Below are positions 1-8,302 of a stretch of 30,226 nt of DNA, piece after piece; within the stretch, counting starts at the first letter, position 1; each line of letters starts with the position of its first letter. A model generated the notes under the pieces. It worked only from the letters and a program-made list of their open reading frames with translations. It did no database searches and had not been told where the DNA came from. The translations under genes and the position numbers were made by a program. The stretch comes from Chitinophagaceae bacterium (GTDB lineage Bacteria > Bacteroidota > Bacteroidia > Chitinophagales > Chitinophagaceae): positions 1-30,226 of the forward strand of contig JAEUVW010000346.1 of the NCBI GenBank assembly GCA_016786525.1, in the 5' to 3' direction.

Positions 1-256
1 ATTTTACACCCACTTCCCACATGTTGCGTGGCTTTGCAGCGAATGCATATTGGTTGGCCAGGAATTTATTCTGTTGTTTCATACGACCTTTTGGAACATA
101 TGCTGTATCCATATAGTCGTAGTTATAACCACGATAGGTCATGTCACGCCCGCTCCAACCTTTGGTGGTGGTTGAACTCGACTCCTGAGCAAAAGCCGGT
201 TGTACGGCAATAGCAGCTATAACGCCCGCTAATAATACGTACTTTTTGTTAATCAT
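1..256 (-). CDS. Secreted outer-membrane protein, N-terminal part (probably OmpA family)
   Basis: Only the first 85 codons lie in the window; the gene runs off the left edge. It starts at the ATG whose complement is at 254-256. The product begins MINKKYVLLAGVIAAIAVQP and has a clear Sec signal peptide: a Lys pair, a hydrophobic core, and a likely signal peptidase I site after PAFA near residue 23. The mature part is polar and rich in Tyr and Arg, with the segment KPRNMWEVGVK at the edge. From memory, a MWE-L/V-G start of a beta-barrel is common in OmpA-family proteins of Chitinophagaceae, which is the reason for the family guess. The gene is divergent from the polyprenyl synthase gene and has a canonical Bacteroidota promoter 52 nt upstream. 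That it is a real secreted protein is well supported; the family is an inference from a short N-terminus. Confidence 0.75.
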   Translation of the reverse strand, partial: MINKKYVLLAGVIAAIAVQPAFAQESSSTTTKGWSGRDMTYRGYNYDYMDTAYVPKGRMKQQNKFLANQYAFAAKPRNMWEVGVK

Positions 257-482
257 AATTGGTGTATTTAAATTAAAGTAGTTAGTGACTTAGTGTTAGA
301 ACTCGGGCAAAAGTAATATTTTTATTCAAAAACAAAAAAAATAATCCGTTTTTATGTTTTCTTATACATTTCAGTTAAGACGCTGATAAATAAGGCGTTT
401 CTGTTTAAAATTCTTTTAAGACCTTTACAAAATCCAGGTGTTTAAACTACTCCCTTGCCTATCAGACATTTAGAACATTTAA
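257..482. other. Divergent intergenic region
   Basis: This AT-rich 226-nt gap separates two divergent genes. The minus-strand promoter is clear. I see no good TAnnTTTG box on the plus strand for the polyprenyl synthase gene, so its promoter is undetermined. Confidence 0.6.
308..336 (-). promoter_or_regulatory. Bacteroidota-type promoter for the leftmost secreted-protein gene
   Basis: Read on the minus strand, TTTG (plus 333-336), 17 nt, then TACTTTTG (plus 308-315) match the TTTG/TAnnTTTG consensus exactly. The predicted transcript would start near 300-303 and give a leader of about 45 nt before the ATG at 256. Confidence 0.75.
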
Positions 483-1490
483 ATGCAAATAATAAAAAAA
501 GAAGACTTAAAAACACGTATATACCAATTGGAAAAAGTAACTGAATTTCTTCATTTAAATTTAATAACGTTTGACAAGAAGTTTAATGCCCTGCTTGAGG
601 GAAACAACAAAATCCTTAAGTATGTGCTTAAATACATCATCCGCAGCAAAGGGAAGAAAATGAGGCCAATGTTCGTCTTTCTCTCGGCACAGATCGCCGG
701 GGGCATTAACGAAAGCACTTACCGCACAGCCTCCATGATCGAACTCCTGCACACGGCCACCCTGGTACACGATGATGTTGTCGACGATGCGCTGCAAAGA
801 AGGAGTTTTTTCTCTATCAACGCGATCTGGAAAAATAAGATCGCGGTACTGGTCGGCGATTACCTGCTGGCCAAAGGCCTGCTGCTCTCCATTGATAATG
901 AAGATTTTGAACTGCTGAAGATCACCTCAAACGCGGTAAAGGAAATGAGCGAAGGGGAATTGCTGCAGATCGAAAAGGCTCGAAAACTGGACATTACCGA
1001 AGCGATCTATTTCGAGATCATCCGGTCCAAAACAGCATCCTTGCTCGCCTCCGCCTGTGCTGCAGGTGCTTTTTCTGCGCAGCAGGATAAGGCCACTTCC
1101 GAACGCTTCCGGCAATTCGGGGAAAAAGTAGGCATTGCCTTCCAGATCAAGGACGACCTGCTGGATTACGGGCATCAGCAAACCGGGAAACCTTCTGGGG
1201 GAGATATCAAGGAAAAGAAAATGACCCTTCCCCTGATCTATACCTTGCAGCAGGCGCCGGACGATATAAAAAAGCAGATCATTTATATTGTGAAAAATGA
1301 AAATACCAACAAAGTGAAGGTGGACAGGGTAATGGCCTGGGTAAAAGAATACGGGGGCCTGGATTATGCCGCCCAGATGATGGAACAATACAAAAATGAA
1401 GCCCTGGCCCTTCTTTTAACATTTCCGGCGTCAGAAGCCCGGAATGCTATGGAAGAACTCGTTAATTTTACCATATCCCGCAGCAAATAA
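483..1490 (+). CDS. Polyprenyl diphosphate synthase (IspB/HepT-like)
   Basis: This 335-aa trans-isoprenyl diphosphate synthase extends farnesyl/geranyl diphosphate with isopentenyl diphosphate. It probably makes the long side chain of menaquinone. The first aspartate-rich motif HDDVVDD (D97-D101) and the second KDDLLDY (D224-D228), which bind Mg-diphosphate, are both intact. The RSKGKKMRP segment near residues 54-62 is the usual substrate-binding stretch, and GDYLL follows the first motif by about 20 residues. Length fits the family. The N-terminal 30 residues are Lys-rich and poorly conserved. The ATG at 483 is the only sensible start. It lies 30 nt upstream of uvrA and could be cotranscribed with it. 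Chain length cannot be told from sequence with confidence, so I give no gene symbol. Confidence 0.93.
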   Translation: MQIIKKEDLKTRIYQLEKVTEFLHLNLITFDKKFNALLEGNNKILKYVLKYIIRSKGKKMRPMFVFLSAQIAGGINESTYRTASMIELLHTATLVHDDVVDDALQRRSFFSINAIWKNKIAVLVGDYLLAKGLLLSIDNEDFELLKITSNAVKEMSEGELLQIEKARKLDITEAIYFEIIRSKTASLLASACAAGAFSAQQDKATSERFRQFGEKVGIAFQIKDDLLDYGHQQTGKPSGGDIKEKKMTLPLIYTLQQAPDDIKKQIIYIVKNENTNKVKVDRVMAWVKEYGGLDYAAQMMEQYKNEALALLLTFPASEARNAMEELVNFTISRSK

Positions 1491-1520
1491 AGCAGTAATC
1501 GCTTAGCTGGAATCAATTTT

Positions 1521-4334
1521 ATGAGCAACAATATTGAAGTGACCGGTGCCCGAGTGCACAACCTGAAAAACCTGAATTTAACCATACCGAAAAACCAACT
1601 TGTCGTCATTACCGGCATCAGCGGAAGCGGCAAATCATCCCTGGCCTTCGACACCCTTTTTGCAGAAGGGCAGCGGCGTTATATGGAAAGCTTCTCGGCT
1701 TACGCACGCCAGTTTATGGGCGACCTGGAGCGCCCTGATGTCGATAAAATATCCGGGCTTTCCCCGGTGATCTCCATCGAGCAGAAGACCACCAACCGCA
1801 ACCCCCGCTCCACAGTTGGTACCGTTACGGAAGTGTACGACTTTATGCGCCTGCTGTATGCGCGTATCGGAGAGGCTTACTCCTACAATACCGGCAAAAA
1901 AATGGAGCGTTTCAGCGAGGAAGAAATCGCTGTGCATATCCGGAAAACCTTTGCCAACAAGAAGCTGGTGCTGCTGGCCCCGGTGGTGCGCGGGCGAAAA
2001 GGGCACTACCGCGAACTGTTTGAACAATTGCGCAAACAGGGCTACCTGAAAGTGCGCATTGACGGGGAGATCGTGGACCTGAAAGAAAAAATGCAGCTGG
2101 ACCGTTACAAAATACACGATATCGAGCTGGTGGTCGACCGCCTTGTTGCCGACAAAGAATCGCAGGCGCGTCTTTCCGAAAGCATACAAAAAAGCCTGAA
2201 AGAAGGCAAGGACCTGATGTTCGTGCTGGACGCCGATACCGGCAAGACGATGCAATACAGCAAGCAGCTGATGTGTGTCGAAACCGGTATTTCTTACGAA
2301 GAACCTTCGCCGAACAGCTTCTCCTTCAACTCTCCCTACGGCTACTGCCCTACCTGCAAGGGCCTGGGCAATATCTACAGCGTCAACATGAAAGAGGTCT
2401 TGCCGGATACAATGAAAAGCATTGCTGACGGCGGTATTGCACCGCTGGGGGAAGAGCGGGACGCCTGGACCTTCAAGATCGCCATGGCCGCTGCCAAAAA
2501 ACATAAAATACCGACCAACAAACCGATTAAAGACCTGCCGGAAAAGCTGCTTAATATTTTGTTGTACGGCAATGCGGAAGGCCTGATCACCTACGAAAAT
2601 GCAGAAGCCACACCCCAGCCTTCGGAAGAATACGAAGGCGTGGTGAACATGATCCTGCGCTGGTTCAACGAAACCACTTCCGACGCTATCAGGGGCTGGG
2701 CAGAGCAATACATGGAGCTCAATACCTGCCCGGAATGCAACGGTGCAAGGCTGCGCAAAGAAAGCCTGTGGTTCAAGGTTCACGACAAGAATATTGCTGA
2801 GCTTTCCCACTATTCCCTGCAGGAGCTCAGCGACTGGTTCAACGGGATTGAAAAAAAGATCAGTGCGAAGCAGAATACCATTGCCAAAGACATCCTGAAA
2901 GAGATCCGCGACCGCCTGTCTTTCCTGCTGAACGTTGGTCTGCACTACCTGAGCATGAACCGCCCGACCAGGACACTGAGCGGCGGGGAGTCGCAAAGGA
3001 TCAGGCTGGCGACCCAGATCGGCTCACAGCTGACGGGTATTACCTACATCCTAGACGAACCCAGCATCGGCCTGCACCAGCGCGACAATGCCCGCCTGAT
3101 CGGCGCCTTGCAGGACCTGCGCGATACCGGCAACTCGGTGCTGGTGGTAGAACACGACAAAGACATTATGCTGGCGGCAGACCACCTGATCGATATCGGG
3201 CCGGCAGCCGGTGTGCACGGGGGCCGCGTGGTCAGCGAAGGCACGCCGAAGGAGATCCTGAAGATGAAGACCATCACCTCCGGTTACCTGAACAATACCC
3301 TGCGCATAGAAGTACCGGCCGAAAGGCGGAAAGGAAACGGGAAATCGATCGTGCTGAAAGGCGCTACCGGCAACAACCTGCGCAATACATCGATCAGCAT
3401 ACCCCTGGGCACTTTTGTGGCCATCAGCGGGGTCAGCGGCAGCGGGAAAAGCACCCTGATCAATGAAACCCTGTACCCCGTTCTTGCGAAACATTGTTAT
3501 CCTAATTACAAGCAAACACCCATGCCCTTCAAAAGCATTGAAGGCCTGGAACATATCGATAAAGTCATCGAGATCGACCAAAGCCCGATCGGACGGACAC
3601 CGCGCAGCAACCCGGCCACCTACTGCGGCTTCTTCAACGATATCCGCCAGCTGTTTGCCCAGGTGCCCGAAGCCAAAATCCGAGGCTATTCTCCCGGCCG
3701 CTTTTCCTTTAACGTAAAAGGCGGGCGCTGCGAAAGCTGCCAGGGAAGCGGTATGCGCACGATCGAAATGAATTTCCTGCCCGATGTCTATGTGCACTGC
3801 GAAACCTGCAACGGCCAGCGCTACAACCGCGAAACGCTGGAGATCCGCTACCGCGGCAAATCTATTTCCGATGTACTGAACATGACGGTGGATGAAGCGG
3901 TGGATTTCTTTATGAATGTGCCCATGCTGCACCGCAAATCCAAAACCCTTCAGGATGTAGGCCTGGGTTATATTTCACTCGGGCAGAACGCCGTAACGCT
4001 GAGCGGCGGTGAAGCCCAGCGGGTAAAACTGGCCACAGAGCTTTCCAAAAGGGATACCGGCCAAACAGTGTACCTGCTGGACGAACCGACTACAGGACTG
4101 CACTTCCAGGACATCAAGCACCTGCTCGAAGTACTGAACAGGCTGGTGGACCGGGGCAATACCATCATTGTCATTGAGCATAACCTGGACATCATCAAGG
4201 TGGCGGACTATGTGATCGATATGGGGCCGGAAGGCGGAAGCGGCGGCGGAACAGTAGTGGTAGAAGGCACGCCCGAAAAAGTAGCTAAAAACAAAAACAG
4301 CCACACCGGCCGCTACCTGGCGCTGGAACTATAA
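1521..4334 (+). CDS. uvrA: Excinuclease ABC subunit A (UvrA)
   Basis: UvrA is the damage-sensing ATPase of nucleotide excision repair; it loads UvrB at lesions as a dimer. The 937-aa product has two ABC modules. Walker A motifs are GISGSGKSS from residue 32 and GVSGSGKST from residue 637. Signature motifs are LSGGESQRIRLAT and LSGGEAQRVKLAT, each followed by a Walker B (ILDEPSIGLHQRD and LLDEPTTGLHFQD). The C-terminal zinc module is complete (C737, C740, C760, C763, with 19 residues between the pairs). The N-terminal zinc module is incomplete: the expected first CxxC reads C252-V-E-T255, while the second pair C276/C279 is present. The length and the block ARQFMGDLERPDVDKISGLS are typical of true UvrA rather than a resistance-type paralogue. 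ATG at 1521; the next gene begins 19 nt after the stop. Confidence 0.97.
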   Translation: MSNNIEVTGARVHNLKNLNLTIPKNQLVVITGISGSGKSSLAFDTLFAEGQRRYMESFSAYARQFMGDLERPDVDKISGLSPVISIEQKTTNRNPRSTVGTVTEVYDFMRLLYARIGEAYSYNTGKKMERFSEEEIAVHIRKTFANKKLVLLAPVVRGRKGHYRELFEQLRKQGYLKVRIDGEIVDLKEKMQLDRYKIHDIELVVDRLVADKESQARLSESIQKSLKEGKDLMFVLDADTGKTMQYSKQLMCVETGISYEEPSPNSFSFNSPYGYCPTCKGLGNIYSVNMKEVLPDTMKSIADGGIAPLGEERDAWTFKIAMAAAKKHKIPTNKPIKDLPEKLLNILLYGNAEGLITYENAEATPQPSEEYEGVVNMILRWFNETTSDAIRGWAEQYMELNTCPECNGARLRKESLWFKVHDKNIAELSHYSLQELSDWFNGIEKKISAKQNTIAKDILKEIRDRLSFLLNVGLHYLSMNRPTRTLSGGESQRIRLATQIGSQLTGITYILDEPSIGLHQRDNARLIGALQDLRDTGNSVLVVEHDKDIMLAADHLIDIGPAAGVHGGRVVSEGTPKEILKMKTITSGYLNNTLRIEVPAERRKGNGKSIVLKGATGNNLRNTSISIPLGTFVAISGVSGSGKSTLINETLYPVLAKHCYPNYKQTPMPFKSIEGLEHIDKVIEIDQSPIGRTPRSNPATYCGFFNDIRQLFAQVPEAKIRGYSPGRFSFNVKGGRCESCQGSGMRTIEMNFLPDVYVHCETCNGQRYNRETLEIRYRGKSISDVLNMTVDEAVDFFMNVPMLHRKSKTLQDVGLGYISLGQNAVTLSGGEAQRVKLATELSKRDTGQTVYLLDEPTTGLHFQDIKHLLEVLNRLVDRGNTIIVIEHNLDIIKVADYVIDMGPEGGSGGGTVVVEGTPEKVAKNKNSHTGRYLALEL

Positions 4335-4353
4335 GACAAACTTTTTCTACTGC

Positions 4354-4998
4354 ATGCACTTACAGATCGAACAGCTGATACCCATACCCCTGCAGGAAAA
4401 TGTACTGGCCCGGGAATCCGGTATTTGGAATAAGGCTTTGTCGCTTTCCGCACCGGATTATATTTCCATACAAGCCCCTTCGGGCACAGGCAAGACGACC
4501 CTGATCCACTGCCTGTACGGGGTACGCACAGACTACAGCGGCAACATCCTGTGGCAGGGCAAAAACCTGCGGCAATGCTCCGCAGAGGAGCTGGCCACCC
4601 TGCGTGCCAAAGACCTGAGTGTCATCTTCCAGGATCTGCGCCTCTTCCCGGAGCTGACAGCCTGGGAAAACCTGATGGTGAAACAACAGCTGACGCCGGG
4701 CATCGATGAAAAAGAAATAGAGGACTGGATGAAGCGCCTGGGCATCGGCCATAAAAAGAATGCTCCCGGGAAAACGCTTTCCTATGGGGAACAGCAACGC
4801 CTGGCCATTATCAGGGCCCTGATACAGCCTTTTCAGTTCCTGCTGATGGATGAACCTTTCAGCCACCTGGACCAGCGCAATACACAGATCGCCCGCGAAC
4901 TGATCCTGGAGATCGTGCAACGCAATAAAGCCGGCCTGCTGCTGGCAGACCTGGATCAGAATGATTTCTTTCCCTATCACAAAACCTATACCCTTTGA
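4354..4998 (+). CDS. ABC transporter ATP-binding protein (LolD/MacB-like)
   Basis: This 214-aa nucleotide-binding subunit has Walker A APSGTGKTT (residues 41-49), a Q-loop in FQDLRLFPELTAWENL, the signature LSYGEQQR (142-149), Walker B FLLMDEP (162-168) and the D-loop SHLDQ. It most resembles ATPases that partner FtsX/MacB-type permeases, and the next gene is such a permease, joined by a 4-nt stop/start overlap. One oddity: the usual H-loop (THD) after Walker B seems to be replaced by ADLD in LLLADLDQND, so the switch histidine is not evident. The transport substrate is unknown; lipoprotein release or extrusion of an amphiphile are family possibilities only. It starts 19 nt after uvrA, so it may be part of the same transcript. 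Confidence 0.9.
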   Translation: MHLQIEQLIPIPLQENVLARESGIWNKALSLSAPDYISIQAPSGTGKTTLIHCLYGVRTDYSGNILWQGKNLRQCSAEELATLRAKDLSVIFQDLRLFPELTAWENLMVKQQLTPGIDEKEIEDWMKRLGIGHKKNAPGKTLSYGEQQRLAIIRALIQPFQFLLMDEPFSHLDQRNTQIARELILEIVQRNKAGLLLADLDQNDFFPYHKTYTL

Positions 4999-6194
4999 GC
5001 CAGAAGCGCCCCGATTTACTCAACAAGCTATTGCTGCGCAACGCGCGAAAAGGCCGCCTGCTCAGCGCCTGGATCGCACTCTGCACCGGCTGCACTTTAT
5101 TATTGCTCTCGGTGATGATCTGGTCTGCCTTCCGCGACCTGCTTAATGGCAAGGGCAGCCAGGATAGCCTGGGCAGTACCTTCCTGACGGTCAGCAAACA
5201 GGTCAGCGATGCCTCCATGGCCGATAAAAACAGCACACAAATCTCCGGCGCCGACCTGGAACAGATCCGGAAAGCGCCACAGGTGCAGGATGTGGGCCTG
5301 CTGACACCTGCCAACTTTAAAGTAGCCGCCAGCCTGGGCAGCGGCCAGATGTCTTTTTACACCTTATTGTTCCTGGAGGCCGCACCGGACCGCTTTATGG
5401 ACCAGATGCCGCAGACCTGGAAATGGGAAGAAGGCGACCAGACCATACCGATCATCCTGTCGCGCGACTTCCTGAATATGTACAATTATATTTTTGCCCC
5501 CAGCCAGGGTCTGCCCCTGCTGTCGGAGCAATCGGTAAAAGCGCTGGGCTTTACGCTCACAATGGGTGAAGGGCCGGGGCAGATGAATTACCGGGCACAG
5601 GTAGAAGGCTTTTCAGACCGGATATCTTCGGTATTGGTGCCCCAGTCTTTCATCGACTACGGCAATAAGCGTTTCGCAGCTTCGGGCGCAGCAAAGGTTT
5701 CGCGCGTGATCGTAAAGGTGGGCGACCCCAGCAATAAGGAGTTCGTTACCTTCCTGGAGCAGCACCAATACACCACCAATTCCGAGCAGCTGCGGTTTAG
5801 CAAAATGCGTTCGGTAGTGGAAGTAGTGTCGGGCGCTACGGGAGCACTGGCCCTGTTGCTCATCGGCATCGGGGCACTGGTCTTTATCCTGTTTATAGAG
5901 TTGACTATGGCCCGGGCGCAGGCCGCCGTCAGGCTGCTGCTGCAGATCGGCTACGGCCCCAAAACCCTGAGCAGTTACCTGGTCAGGAAATACATCCCCA
6001 TCATGCTGAGTGCCTTACTGGTGGCCTTACTGATAGCGGCAATCCTGCAGTTTGTGGCAGCCCAAAAGCTGGCGGCGATACAGTTGCAGATCGCTGCTGT
6101 GCCCGGCCTCTTTGTCTGGGCTGCTGCGGGCCTGAGCGCACTGGTCCTGGGCTGGCAGATCAGGACTGCTATACGCAAAGCCCTGCGCAGCTGA
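4995..6194 (+). CDS. FtsX/MacB-family ABC transporter permease
   Basis: This 399-aa inner-membrane protein has the four-helix plan of FtsX/MacB/LolCE permeases: a helix at about residues 22-46, a large periplasmic domain at about 47-275, then three helices at about 277-302, 330-352 and 362-385. It is the membrane partner of the ATPase encoded just upstream. The start is a TTG at 4995 that shares the sequence TTGA with the stop of the ATPase gene. The next in-frame ATG lies inside the first helix and would destroy it, so the TTG start is preferred. Tight coupling implies equal expression of the two subunits. The substrate cannot be told from sequence. Confidence 0.88.
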   Translation: MSQKRPDLLNKLLLRNARKGRLLSAWIALCTGCTLLLLSVMIWSAFRDLLNGKGSQDSLGSTFLTVSKQVSDASMADKNSTQISGADLEQIRKAPQVQDVGLLTPANFKVAASLGSGQMSFYTLLFLEAAPDRFMDQMPQTWKWEEGDQTIPIILSRDFLNMYNYIFAPSQGLPLLSEQSVKALGFTLTMGEGPGQMNYRAQVEGFSDRISSVLVPQSFIDYGNKRFAASGAAKVSRVIVKVGDPSNKEFVTFLEQHQYTTNSEQLRFSKMRSVVEVVSGATGALALLLIGIGALVFILFIELTMARAQAAVRLLLQIGYGPKTLSSYLVRKYIPIMLSALLVALLIAAILQFVAAQKLAAIQLQIAAVPGLFVWAAAGLSALVLGWQIRTAIRKALRS

Positions 6195-6427
6195 TTTCCT
6201 TAAGGGTTCAAATAATAATGCTTAATGAGTAATGTTTAATGCTTAAGGAGCTTAGTTGTTCCCATAATAATGAAGAATGAATAATGAGCAATGGTTAATG
6301 CTAATGAGCTTAGTTGTTCCAATAATAGCAATGAATAATGGTTCTGTAAAAGGGGGCCTATAAAAACTTACTGCAAAAAAATACCGGCTCAAAATGAGCC
6401 GGTAGACTTCCTCAAATGGAAAACACT
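6195..6427. repeat. Convergent intergenic region with imperfect direct repeats
   Basis: The 233-nt gap between the convergent permease and protease genes is AT-rich. The word gagcttagttgttcc occurs at 6248-6262 and again at 6306-6320, a period of 58. Both copies are preceded by a ttaatgct(t)aa-type run and followed by ataatga-type runs. The 5-mer taatg recurs many times at 6214-6340. It looks like slippage or duplication of a short noncoding unit; no reading frame is evident. Confidence 0.7.
6382..6404 (-). terminator. Intrinsic terminator of the M48 protease gene
   Basis: A perfect 9-bp stem (6382-6390 with 6396-6404, core accggctc) has a 5-nt loop. On the minus strand it is followed at once by a run of seven T with no break before it, matching a rho-independent terminator 24 nt after the protease stop codon. 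Confidence 0.85.
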
Positions 6428-7234
6428 TTATAAGGTCGCTTTAAATGCAGCGTAACCGGCATCGTTTTCTTCCGAACTGATCGTAGTCGTACAGCCGCCG
6501 TCGTCGGCATGTTTATGAATATTCTGTACCCGGTTGTCGGGGTTGGGGTGTGTACTCAGGAACTCGGGTGGATTGGAACTGCCCATATTGATGATCTTCT
6601 GGAAAAAGTCTGCCGCACCGCTGGCTTCATATTTTGTCGGGCACAGGTATTTGACAGAATATTCGTCAGCTTCGCTTTCGTCGCTGCGGCTGAATTTCAA
6701 CGCTACAAGCTCCGATCCGATCTGGGTGAGCAGGTTTTGATTTTTACCGACCAGCACATCGAGCAGGGTTTGCACACCATAGGTCTTGGTCATCTGGGTG
6801 GTGCTGTGCCGCCTGTCGGCATGCGCCATTTCGTGCCCCATGACACCGGCCAGGGAAGACTTGTTGTCCAGGTATTTGATCAGGCCCGTGTAGACATAAA
6901 TGTAGCCGCCGGGCGTGCAGAAGGCATTTTGGATATCATCGTTCTTGATGATCTTTACTTCCCAGGCGAAGTCGTTGCGGTGGTTTACTTTGCCGCCGGC
7001 CAGGATATCGTCGCGCAGGGCATTGATATACGAGTAGGCTGCGGCGTGGGTTGAAGGGTCCAGTATCGGGAACTGGGCAGGATCGGCCTCTATCTGCGCC
7101 TTCGTCTGCAGGCCCAGCTGCTTGTCGTCTTCGATAGAGAAAATATTCAGGCCGCCGCTGTCTTTGCTGCAGCTATGCAGGGTAGCAGCCCCGGCAATGA
7201 AGGATACGTAGAAAAGGGTATGCAGTCGTCTCAT
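6428..7234 (-). CDS. M48-family metalloprotease, lipoprotein
   Basis: This 268-aa zinc metalloprotease is of the BepA/LoiP/Oma1 type, probably acting on misfolded envelope proteins in the periplasm. The zinc site HEMAH is at residues 134-138, and the downstream ESEAD (E186 to D190) fits the third-ligand motif of M48. A hydrophobic N-terminus ends in LHSC, so Cys22 is the likely lipidated residue. The next residues SKDSGG do not decide inner versus outer membrane in this phylum. The block NAFCTPGGYIYVYTGLI is the conserved strand before the helix with HExxH. No TPR domain follows, so it is a minimal form. It lies 42 nt downstream of the desaturase stop codon's end of the neighbouring gene and has its own weak TAnnTTTG box. 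Confidence 0.93.
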   Translation of the reverse strand: MRRLHTLFYVSFIAGAATLHSCSKDSGGLNIFSIEDDKQLGLQTKAQIEADPAQFPILDPSTHAAAYSYINALRDDILAGGKVNHRNDFAWEVKIIKNDDIQNAFCTPGGYIYVYTGLIKYLDNKSSLAGVMGHEMAHADRRHSTTQMTKTYGVQTLLDVLVGKNQNLLTQIGSELVALKFSRSDESEADEYSVKYLCPTKYEASGAADFFQKIINMGSSNPPEFLSTHPNPDNRVQNIHKHADDGGCTTTISSEENDAGYAAFKATL

Positions 7235-7271
7235 ATTACATGTTTTGCCGGAAAATTACTCAATTCAGCAA

Positions 7272-7279
7272 CAAAACTA
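7272..7279 (-). promoter_or_regulatory. Possible -7 box for the M48 protease gene
   Basis: TAGTTTTG on the minus strand matches TAnnTTTG and lies 38 nt before the protease ATG, overlapping the last codon of the desaturase gene. No TTTG is found at the right distance upstream, so this is a weak call. Confidence 0.35.
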
Positions 7280-8266
7280 TGTTAAGGACATCTTGTACTC
7301 TTTCAGGCTGATCATCCGCTGCACTTCGGGGTCCCAGATCTTAAGCCTGAAACACTTGACCATATCCGATATTTTCAGGGATGTTTGTTTGGCAGCCTGC
7401 AATTCTTTGATCGCATGATAGGCTTCCGGTAAGCGGTAAAAAGGAATGCGGGCATTCAGGTGGTGAATGTGGTGATAGCCGATATTGCCGGAGAACCAGG
7501 CCATGACCTTATTGGTGCGCATATAGCTGCTGGACTCCAGTGCAGCACGCTCATAGGTCCAGTCTTCATTGCTGTTGAACAGCACACCGGGAAAATTGTG
7601 CTGGGCGTAAAAAAGGTAGGAACCGATGGCGCAGGTGATCGTAAACGGTACAATAATGGTGAACAGCAGGGTCTGTGCATCGAAAATGAAGAATACCGAA
7701 GCCGCCAGCGCCACATGCAGGATCAGGGCGATCAGTGAGTCCCAGTGTTTTTTAGGGGTGCTGGCAAAGGAAGCAATGCACATGCCAAAAATGAAGATGG
7801 TAAAATAACCGAACAGGATCACCAGCGGATGGCGATTGGCCAGGTAGGCCCGCCGCTCCCCTTTCGTCATCGAAGCAAACTTCTTTTTTGTCGCTATCGG
7901 GTAAGAGCCGATACTGGCGCTGAACAGTTTGGAATTATTTTTATGGTGGTAGTCGTGGGAACGCTTCCAGATGCTGGCAGGAGTAAGCATGTACAGACCA
8001 TAGGCGGACATAATGATCTTGGCAAACAGCGATTTCTGCAGGATGGCATGATGCTCAAAATCGTGGTAAATAATAAACATGCGCATCATCAGCAAGGACA
8101 TCAGTACACTGCTGGCCAGGCGCACAACAATGTAGTGTCCCCATATGGTGCCGGCTGCCGCTGCCAGTAAAAAAAATAAGGTACTGAATAAGACATACCA
8201 GCTTTTTGATCTTTGTTCCTGGGCATAAGGTTTTGTAGCAAGAATCAATTGTTTTCCTGTGAGCAT
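7277..8266 (-). CDS. Membrane fatty acid desaturase (DesA/delta-12 type)
   Basis: This 329-aa integral membrane di-iron desaturase introduces double bonds into acyl chains. All three histidine boxes are present: HDFEHH (residues 68-73), HDYHH (104-108) and HHIHH (265-269). An AQHNFPG element near 221-227 is also typical of the acyl-lipid branch. Hydrophobic pairs at about 24-60 and 150-215 give the four-helix fold. It sits between a protease and an acyltransferase gene on the same strand, 36 nt after the acyltransferase, which would fit joint work on membrane lipids. Regiospecificity cannot be told from sequence; a hydroxylase or carotenoid oxygenase of the same superfamily is a less likely alternative. 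Confidence 0.92.
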   Translation of the reverse strand: MLTGKQLILATKPYAQEQRSKSWYVLFSTLFFLLAAAAGTIWGHYIVVRLASSVLMSLLMMRMFIIYHDFEHHAILQKSLFAKIIMSAYGLYMLTPASIWKRSHDYHHKNNSKLFSASIGSYPIATKKKFASMTKGERRAYLANRHPLVILFGYFTIFIFGMCIASFASTPKKHWDSLIALILHVALAASVFFIFDAQTLLFTIIVPFTITCAIGSYLFYAQHNFPGVLFNSNEDWTYERAALESSSYMRTNKVMAWFSGNIGYHHIHHLNARIPFYRLPEAYHAIKELQAAKQTSLKISDMVKCFRLKIWDPEVQRMISLKEYKMSLT

Positions 8267-8302
8267 TCCTTTCTTCTGAAAATTTATTTTTTTATATAAG
8301 TT

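Noticed and set aside
1635..2996. A 453-codon minus-strand frame inside uvrA
   Set aside because: Antisense shadow of an unmistakable UvrA; no motif seen.
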